A stretch of 12,730 nt of DNA from Burkholderiaceae bacterium. Its GTDB lineage: Bacteria > Pseudomonadota > Gammaproteobacteria > Burkholderiales > Burkholderiaceae. The first letter of the stretch is position 1. Each line of letters starts with the position of its first letter. Below the pieces are notes generated by a model. The model was not told where the DNA came from. It worked only from the letters and a program-made list of their open reading frames with translations, and did no database searches. Where the stretch lies: the NCBI GenBank assembly GCA_023253905.1, contig JALREG010000373.1, positions 1 to 12,730 of the forward strand, in the 5' to 3' direction. Positions 7,811 through 12,730 of this stretch are shown in pieces. The position numbers and the translations under genes are program-made.

Positions 7811-9493
7811 GTGATTTGTTTCGTTTCCGGTCGGGTAATCGCCGCCTCGCTATCAGTTTGCGCGGGGGCGATCACAGGCCTCATCGCGCATTTCAGCGTG
7901 AATGCCCAGCCGTTACCCAGAACCGAGGCTCCGTTTTCCGCCTCCCAGCCTGAAGAATTTCGCTGGGCGCGTGGGCATGAGGCGCGGACCCTTGCGCAGG
8001 CTGCCGCGCGTGCTGCCGAGTTAGGTCCGCTCGCGCCCAACAGCGACCAGCTCGAACTCGATCCCACCCAGCTGCTGCAGCTGGTGGTCGAACGCAATGC
8101 ACAGATCCTCATGTCGCGCATGCAGGCCAGGGCGTCAGGACTGGTCGCTGAGGGTGAGCGCGCGGTCTACGATCCGGTGCTTTTCAGCTCTCTTCGGCGC
8201 GAGGGCCGTGCGCGCCAGCGAACCGGTGACGAGATCATCACCACGCTCAACGCGCCCAGTCAAAACGAACTCCTCGACGAAGATGTCAACTCGCTTGAAA
8301 GCGGCTTGAGGCAACGCGCGAGCACGGGTGCTGAACTCAGCATGAGCGTGCGATTGAATCGCCGTCGCAACAACCTCGTACCCATGACCGCAACCCACGC
8401 TGAGCAGAAGCAATCCCTGGTGGTATCGGTTCGGCAGCCTCTCATGAAGGGCATGGGGCGCCAGGTGGTTGAAACCGATATGGAGGTGGCGCGCCTCGAT
8501 GGTGAGATCGCTTTGCTCGACTACCGTCAACAGCTCGAGCGCGTGAGCGCCGAAGCCCTCAGCGCTTACTGGCAGCTGCAGCGCGCCCGCGAGGTTCTCG
8601 GGGTGCTCGCGCGCTCCCGTGACACCTCGCGCTCGCTCCTTCGGGACATCGAGTCGCGGGTTGAGGTGGGGCGGGTTGCGCCGATCGGCGCGGTTGAGGC
8701 GCGTGGAGCACTGATGCTTCGCGAGGCTGAAATCGCCCGCACCGAACAAAGCCTGCGAGATGCCGAGGCGCGCATCAAGGGGTTGCTTCGGGCCACAGGC
8801 GAGGAGCGCCGCCCTGAAGCGCTCAAGATCATCGCCAACACACCCGCCCGAAAGTTCGATTACCAGCCTGACATGTCGATCACTGCGATCGAGCGCGCGG
8901 TCGATCGTTGGCCTGCGGTGCGCATCGCCGCGCTGCGCCGTGATCAGTCGGTGGTCAGGCTCAACTTCGCTGACAATCAACGCCGGCCTTCGCTGGACCT
9001 GCAGGCAAGTTACAGCACGTCAGGCATGGCCTACGAATTTGGCCGGGCTTGGGAATTCGCCCGCACCACGCGGTTTCCCGACTGGTTTATCGGCGTCAAT
9101 TTCGAAGTCCCCCTCGTTGGGAATCGCAAGGCCAACTCGCTTTACGAGGCCCAGGCACTTCGGCTGAGGCAGAGTGAGGAGGAACTCAATAGTGTTCGTG
9201 CGGGGATCGCGATCGACCTTCGCGCGCGCCTCGAACAGTTGATTTCCTCGCGTGATGAGATCGGGCGCTACGCTGCCGAGATTGATCTTCGCCGCCAACT
9301 GCTCGAGCTCGAGCGGCGTCAGCTGTCACTGGGCATCTCGCGCGTGGGTCAGGTTCTTCAGCGCGAGGCTGATTTCGTCGAGAGCTCGCTTCGCATGATC
9401 GAAAGCGAAACGCGGGCCGCTTTGCTGCTGACAGGGATCATGCTGGCCGACGGTTCATTGCTGCCGCGGCATTCGATTGAGGTGGAGCAGTGA
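7811..9493 (+). CDS. TolC-family outer-membrane channel protein
   Basis: TolC-like outer-membrane efflux/secretion protein. I chose the GTG at 7811 because the longest frame begins at a GTG (7757) inside the terminator stem. From 7811 the protein begins with a good signal peptide: short n-region, hydrophobic core about residues 9-28, and cleavage after V-N-A at 32, leaving Gln33 as the mature start. The 560-residue precursor is longer than classical TolC (about 490), with an extra roughly 60-residue segment before the first conserved repeat. The body has the expected two-fold pattern of long amphipathic, Arg/Glu-rich helices (for example SAEALSAYWQLQRAREVLGV and the matching C-terminal repeat) separated by beta-strand regions (SLDLQASYS, WFIGVNFEVPL). 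It would form the trimeric exit duct for the HlyD-type proteins. The ribosome binding site is weak. Its stop overlaps the start of the adaptor gene. Confidence 0.88.
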   Translation: MICFVSGRVIAASLSVCAGAITGLIAHFSVNAQPLPRTEAPFSASQPEEFRWARGHEARTLAQAAARAAELGPLAPNSDQLELDPTQLLQLVVERNAQILMSRMQARASGLVAEGERAVYDPVLFSSLRREGRARQRTGDEIITTLNAPSQNELLDEDVNSLESGLRQRASTGAELSMSVRLNRRRNNLVPMTATHAEQKQSLVVSVRQPLMKGMGRQVVETDMEVARLDGEIALLDYRQQLERVSAEALSAYWQLQRAREVLGVLARSRDTSRSLLRDIESRVEVGRVAPIGAVEARGALMLREAEIARTEQSLRDAEARIKGLLRATGEERRPEALKIIANTPARKFDYQPDMSITAIERAVDRWPAVRIAALRRDQSVVRLNFADNQRRPSLDLQASYSTSGMAYEFGRAWEFARTTRFPDWFIGVNFEVPLVGNRKANSLYEAQALRLRQSEEELNSVRAGIAIDLRARLEQLISSRDEIGRYAAEIDLRRQLLELERRQLSLGISRVGQVLQREADFVESSLRMIESETRAALLLTGIMLADGSLLPRHSIEVEQ

Positions 9494-10311
9494 CGCGTTG
9501 TGTTGGTGGGTGCCTGCGGGCGCTGATTTCGTTTCTTGCCGCTTTTCCGGGGCTGGTGCTGGCGACTGAATTCACCGGTCTCATCGTTCCGCGCCATGAC
9601 ATTCTTGTGAGCACGGGTGTCGCTGCAGCGGTCATGCAGGTGCAGACCGAGGTTGGTCGGCGTGTAAAAGAGGGCCAGTTACTGGTTCAGCTCGATGATC
9701 GGCTGCCGGCCCTCGAGGCGCATCGCCGGCGCGTGATCTTCGAAGACGAGAGCGAGTTGCGGGCAGCCCGAGATCGGGTGCGGATCCTGAAGCCACTCGC
9801 CGACGATTCCCGTCGCGCCTTCCAGGCGGGGGGGTCGGTCAGTCGAGAGGAACTCTCCCGCCTCGAACTCGACCTCTCTGCGGCGCTTGCGCGCCTCGAT
9901 CAGCTGGCAGCCCAGAAGGTTCGAGAGAAGTCGGAGCTCGATATTGCCGACCAGGAGAAACTGCTGCGGCGGGTGGTTGCTCCCGTGAGCGGGATCGTCA
10001 CGCGGGTGGATCTCGAGTTGGGCGAGTGGGCCAAAATCGGAGAGCCGGTGCTGCAGATCGTTGACGCAGACGTCTGTTATCTGCGTGTCAACATCACCCC
10101 TATGGCTCTCAGGAGGCTGAAGCTCGACCAGCAGATTCCCATCAATTTCGAACCGGCGCTCAAGATCCCGCCGATTCGTGGCCGTGTCAGCTATCTGTCG
10201 CCAGGGATTGACGCGGCGAGTGGTCTGGTTGAGATCCGGGTGACCTTCCAGAATCCGGGCTGGCGGGTGCCGCCGGGTGTGAAAGGGTCAATTACCGTCG
10301 ACGAAGACTGA
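9490..10311 (+). CDS. Small periplasmic adaptor (HlyD/RND-type membrane fusion protein)
   Basis: A 273-residue adaptor. N-terminal signal peptide (MTRCVGGCLRALISFLAAF then LVLA) with likely cleavage after Ala25, giving a periplasmic protein without an inner-membrane anchor. First lipoyl half about 31-75, charged helical hairpin about 72-155, second lipoyl half starting VVAPVSGIV near 162, then a beta-barrel region to the end; there is little or no membrane-proximal domain, which explains the short length. The GTG start at 9490 overlaps the TolC-like stop (GTGA), so translation is probably coupled; GGAG at 9484-9487 is close to this start. With the GAF-HlyD and M50-HlyD proteins this is the third lipoyl-type adaptor of the cluster. 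It could be the ring nearest to the TolC-like channel. Confidence 0.87.
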   Translation: MTRCVGGCLRALISFLAAFPGLVLATEFTGLIVPRHDILVSTGVAAAVMQVQTEVGRRVKEGQLLVQLDDRLPALEAHRRRVIFEDESELRAARDRVRILKPLADDSRRAFQAGGSVSREELSRLELDLSAALARLDQLAAQKVREKSELDIADQEKLLRRVVAPVSGIVTRVDLELGEWAKIGEPVLQIVDADVCYLRVNITPMALRRLKLDQQIPINFEPALKIPPIRGRVSYLSPGIDAASGLVEIRVTFQNPGWRVPPGVKGSITVDED

Positions 10312-10324
10312 GGCGCGCGCCTCA
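10309..10324. other. 16-bp perfect palindrome between convergent genes
   Basis: TGAGGCGCGCGCCTCA reads the same on both strands. It begins in the adaptor stop codon and ends just before the stop of the minus-strand gene (10329). It could fold into a 6-bp stem with a GCGC loop on either strand and serve as a bidirectional transcription barrier, but no T-tract follows on either side, so terminator activity is uncertain. Confidence 0.45.
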
Positions 10325-10328
10325 CGCT

Positions 10329-10868
10329 TCAGTGCATTGACTGGGGCGGTACTGCAGGCGCTGCGGCGGGCTGCTCAGCCGCCGCAGGCGTGGCGGAAGT
10401 ATCGATCGCCCAGTTGGCTGTGGCGCTCAGCCTTCGAAGCAACTGCTCGAACCCCACCAGCAGCGACGCATTGCAGTTCAGCGTGAACTGCTCGCTGCTT
10501 ACCGTTTTGAAGGTGAAGGTGGTGACATCGTTCTGTCGCCCCCAGGACATGGCGCTGATCAGTGGAATGCGTTCGCCAAATACAGGCTTCCGGCCTTCGC
10601 CCTCATAAGGTTTTTCTAATGAAACGCCTGACATCGCCTTCTGGTCGGCGAATTCACGTGCGACCTGCGGATCAAGCGTGGGGGCGCCGAGTTCCTGGGC
10701 AAACCGCGTGCCCGCGTCCGAGCGCTGGGTGCCAATCACTTTAAGCAGTTCTACAGTCAAAAGCCGGGTCATGAAAAACCTTAGCTCCTGATGGCCCGAG
10801 ATGCCGATGCGAACGATCAGTCGGTCTTCCAGCCGGTTGTACTGCAGGTTGATTTGTTCGATCTGCAT
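10329..10868 (-). CDS. Protein of unknown function, minus strand
   Basis: A 179-residue protein I do not recognise by name. The first 45 residues (MQIEQINLQYNRLEDRLIVR then HQELRFFMTRLL) suggest a beta-hairpin followed by an amphipathic helix. The middle is charged. Residues about 120-150 again look beta-rich (VTTFTFKTV, FTLNCN), followed by a helix (LLVGFEQLLRRL) and a Pro/Ala-rich tail of about 25 residues. There is no signal peptide and no membrane segment, so it is probably cytoplasmic. It is convergent with the adaptor gene (17 bases between stops) and divergent from the adhesin-like gene. The ATG at 10868 lacks an obvious Shine-Dalgarno sequence, so the exact start is less sure. It is supported as a gene by its length, clean stop placement and sensible composition. 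An accessory or chaperone role for the nearby exported protein is speculation. Confidence 0.72.
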   Translation of the reverse strand: MQIEQINLQYNRLEDRLIVRIGISGHQELRFFMTRLLTVELLKVIGTQRSDAGTRFAQELGAPTLDPQVAREFADQKAMSGVSLEKPYEGEGRKPVFGERIPLISAMSWGRQNDVTTFTFKTVSSEQFTLNCNASLLVGFEQLLRRLSATANWAIDTSATPAAAEQPAAAPAVPPQSMH

Positions 10869-11174
10869 GGTGTCGGGTACTGGGTTTGGCGTTGAACGGA
10901 GTCCAACGGGCTGGATTTTTGTGGCGCGAAACGAATGCCGGAAATGTTAACCGACCGTCCACGGAACGCGTTTGCGCCAGGCAAAAAAACTCGGTGAGCG
11001 TCGCGGTGTCCGCGGACGGCATAAAGTCTCAACTTTTCCCGATTAACCGTGGCATCATAGGCGAACTTTTTGTCGCGCATACCCCTGTAACCGGTTTTTC
11101 GGTGATTTCCGTTGCGTCAGTGAGTGGTTCTCTGGCATGTCCCAGCGTGGTGCGTCATGTCTGACCGCCAGCCT

Positions 11175-11202
11175 TTGACAGGTGATCGGGCGCGGGTCTT
11201 TT
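11175..11202 (+). promoter_or_regulatory. Candidate promoter for the adhesin-like gene
   Basis: TTGACA at 11175-11180 is a perfect sigma70 -35 hexamer. With a 16-base spacer the -10 would be TCTTTT (11197-11202), only three of six consensus matches. Transcription would start about 70 bases upstream of the ATG at 11279. The good -35 with poor -10 may mean that an activator is required, or that the match is chance. Confidence 0.35.
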
Positions 11203-11267
11203 CGGCCGATCGCTGCACGAATTCGCACCGTCTGTCGGTCGTCGTTATTTGCAGTCCAAGTTGATCC

Positions 11268-11271
11268 GGAG
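11268..11271 (+). promoter_or_regulatory. Ribosome binding site fixing the adhesin-like start
   Basis: GGAG lies seven bases before the ATG at 11279. The same CCGGAG core and the same spacing precede the M50-HlyD and complete SapC genes, which supports this start. Confidence 0.75.
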
Positions 11272-11278
11272 CCTCGTC

Positions 11279-12730
11279 ATGTCTGAATTTCGCCCAGCGT
11301 CCAAGACTTCCTCCCCTGTTGCGCCCGGCGCAGACCCTGTCGCGAACAGCCCTGCCCAGATCATTCCTTCGGGTGAAGCCCGGCGGGTTGCGGGTCATCC
11401 AGCCGGTGGCACGGGCAGGCGCGGTCGCGACGTCCTTGCTGACTCCCAGCGGCCCTTGCCGGAGGCGCTCTTCTCCTTACCTGAATCGCCAGCCGCGCCG
11501 GTACAGGTGGCGCCTGGTCAAGCGATTTCGTCCTCGCGCGTCCGGCGGCGCGAAGATTCAGAAGACACCCATCACCAGATCGCTCTCGATTTTTCTCCCA
11601 TCGAGCCACCTGCGAGCGTCGAAGCCGCGCCGATGTCTGAAGGGCCGGTTTTGTTCGCCCAGGCCACAAACCCGGCGGGGGCGCAGGCTGCCGCGGAAGG
11701 TGCCGCGGCCGGGTCAGGCACGGCAGCGGGTGCGGCAACGGTCGCAGGGCTCTCCACGCCCGTCCTGGGTGGCATGCTGATCGGCGCCGGCGTGCTGATC
11801 GCGAACGCAAGTAGTTCGTCCTCTGCTCCTGCTGCAAGCGGGCCGACAGCACCAGCGCCTGACACGACGCCGCCGCAGCTGGTCTCGACTGCGGTGAGCA
11901 GCACCGCCAGCACGGTTACGCTCACGTTCGACAGCACCCTTGATGCCAAAGCGCCGCCATTGAAAACAGCCTTTGCGGTGGCCATCAACGATGCTCCGGG
12001 CACTGTGCCCGATTCGATCAAGGTTGAAGGTAGTAAAGTCATCCTGACTTTTGCGGCAGGGTTCATCCCCGCGGGCAATATCAAACTAGCGCTCACCTAT
12101 ACCGATGCCGCTGGCGACGGTGCACTGACCCTTCAGGACGAAGCGGGTAACGACGCGGCGTCGTTCAGCATCTCGCAGGGTGTGGTCGCCGACGGCTACA
12201 TCCGGGGCGCGCAAATCTACGTTGACGCCAACAACAATGGCGCTGCCGAAGCCTCGGAGATGATCGCGGGTGTGGTGACCGATTCAGCGGGTCGTTTCTT
12301 CCTTCCCAGCACAGCCCCAAAGGGTACGATCATCGCCGTGGGTGGCGTCAATATCGACACGGGTCTGCCCAACACCTCGCCGCTTAAAGCGCCGGCCGGA
12401 TCCACCACCATCAACCCGCTCACCACGCTGGTTCAGGCGGTCATTGAAAAATCGGGTACCACGGCTCCGACTCAAGCTGCGATCCAGGCGGCGGCCAACC
12501 AGGTCGCGGCAGCGCTGGGCCTGCCCGAATCCGTTGCTACCGGCGGTAACCTCCTTAATTTCGATCCCTTGGCGGTGAAGTCGACGGCCAGCGCTAACGA
12601 TCAGGCAGCTGCGCTTGCCGTGCAGAAAGCTGCCGCCAAAGTGGCGACCGTCGTTGCGCTGGCAGCGTCCGATAGTACGGCGGCCACCAAGGTGGTGGCG
12701 AATCTCGCGTCCACCATCGCGTCCACGATT
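11279..12730 (+). CDS. Large adhesin-like secreted protein with SwmB-type domain, 3' end outside window
   Basis: The frame from the ATG at 11279 stays open for 484 codons to the window edge, so only the N-terminal part is seen. There is no classical Sec signal peptide. Residues 1-150 are Pro/Ala/Arg-rich and low in hydrophobics. A Gly/Ala-rich hydrophobic segment follows (about 150-177, STPVLGGMLIGAGVLIANA) and then a Ser run and Pro/Ala/Thr linker, as in many giant repeat adhesins. Residues about 195-298 (starting DTTPPQLVSTAVSS) match the SwmB-type repeat seen in cyanobacterial and proteobacterial surface proteins. Residues about 305-430 form a second module with an EF-hand-like loop, DANNNGAAEASE (316-327), and TTINPLTTLVQ; this module is common in large secreted adhesins. 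An Ala-rich helical stretch begins near 433. It is the likely cargo of the export genes upstream (inference). Its total length and any C-terminal signal are unknown. Confidence 0.82.
   Translation, partial: MSEFRPASKTSSPVAPGADPVANSPAQIIPSGEARRVAGHPAGGTGRRGRDVLADSQRPLPEALFSLPESPAAPVQVAPGQAISSSRVRRREDSEDTHHQIALDFSPIEPPASVEAAPMSEGPVLFAQATNPAGAQAAAEGAAAGSGTAAGAATVAGLSTPVLGGMLIGAGVLIANASSSSSAPAASGPTAPAPDTTPPQLVSTAVSSTASTVTLTFDSTLDAKAPPLKTAFAVAINDAPGTVPDSIKVEGSKVILTFAAGFIPAGNIKLALTYTDAAGDGALTLQDEAGNDAASFSISQGVVADGYIRGAQIYVDANNNGAAEASEMIAGVVTDSAGRFFLPSTAPKGTIIAVGGVNIDTGLPNTSPLKAPAGSTTINPLTTLVQAVIEKSGTTAPTQAAIQAAANQVAAALGLPESVATGGNLLNFDPLAVKSTASANDQAAALAVQKAAAKVATVVALAASDSTAATKVVANLASTIASTI

Larger units (their letters stand above)
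10869..11278. other. Intergenic region between divergent genes
   Basis: About 410 bases without a convincing gene; the short frames crossing it lack ribosome binding sites and protein-like composition. It is less GC-rich than its flanks and contains an A7 run (10983-10989), a 10-bp palindrome GTCCGCGGAC (11008-11017), a candidate promoter at 11175-11202 and a GATCGG/CCGATC inverted repeat (11184-11189 with 11206-11211) in the probable leader. It must hold control signals for the two divergent genes. No riboswitch class was recognised. Confidence 0.6.

Noticed and set aside
8135..8980. Minus-strand reading frame (281 codons) opposite the TolC-like gene
   Set aside because: It is a shadow of the TolC-like coding sequence, without a ribosome binding site or recognisable protein features.
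11022..11046. Possible sigma28 (FliA-type) promoter, TAAAGTCT then CCGATTAA
   Set aside because: Both halves resemble the consensus, but the spacer is only about 8-9 bases instead of about 11 and the second half has an extra T, so the match is probably chance.
10886..11164. Short plus-strand frame in the intergenic region
   Set aside because: It has no ATG with a ribosome binding site, no protein-like pattern, and overlaps probable control sequences.
11572..12096. Minus-strand frame opposite the adhesin-like gene
   Set aside because: The plus-strand frame has a proper ribosome binding site, a SwmB-type domain and runs open for 484 codons; the antisense frame is its Ala/Gly-rich shadow.

Overview
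The window is GC-rich DNA from a Gram-negative bacterium. The outer-membrane (TolC-like) and periplasmic-adaptor genes require a double membrane. Composition and codon use fit a proteobacterium, most likely a betaproteobacterium, but that placement is an impression and not a computed result. There are no tRNA or rRNA genes, CRISPR arrays, insertion sequences or phage genes that I can see.

Layout: (1) 1-4834 and 4836-6845 form a tight plus-strand series: a SapC-family gene cut by the left window edge, a GAF-HlyD fusion, a PqqD-like/M50-protease/HlyD fusion, and a short SecA-like ATPase one base after the fusion's stop. (2) 6950-7690 is a second, full-length SapC-family gene with a strong ribosome binding site and its own intrinsic terminator at 7756-7796. 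(3) 7811-10311 holds a TolC-like outer-membrane protein and a small periplasmic adaptor whose start overlaps the TolC stop. (4) 10329-10868 is a convergent minus-strand gene of unknown function. (5) 10869-11278 is a roughly 410-base gap with leader and promoter signals. (6) From 11279 a long reading frame runs off the right edge: an alanine-rich leader, a hydrophobic Gly/Ala segment, a SwmB-type beta domain and a Ca-loop-like module, typical of large secreted adhesins.

Taken together this looks like a trans-envelope export locus with its probable substrate. Inner-membrane adaptors, periplasmic adaptor, outer-membrane channel and a giant surface protein are all present, as in type I secretion. 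However, no ABC ATPase lies in the window. The only ATPase is a truncated SecA paralogue, and the inner-membrane component is a metalloprotease-like protein carrying a peptide-binding (PqqD-like) domain. SapC-family proteins are known beside S-layer secretion genes in Campylobacter fetus (sapCDEF), which supports a surface-protein role. The idea that SecA-like, M50-HlyD, GAF-HlyD, TolC and SapC work as one machine exporting the downstream adhesin is inference from gene order and domain content.
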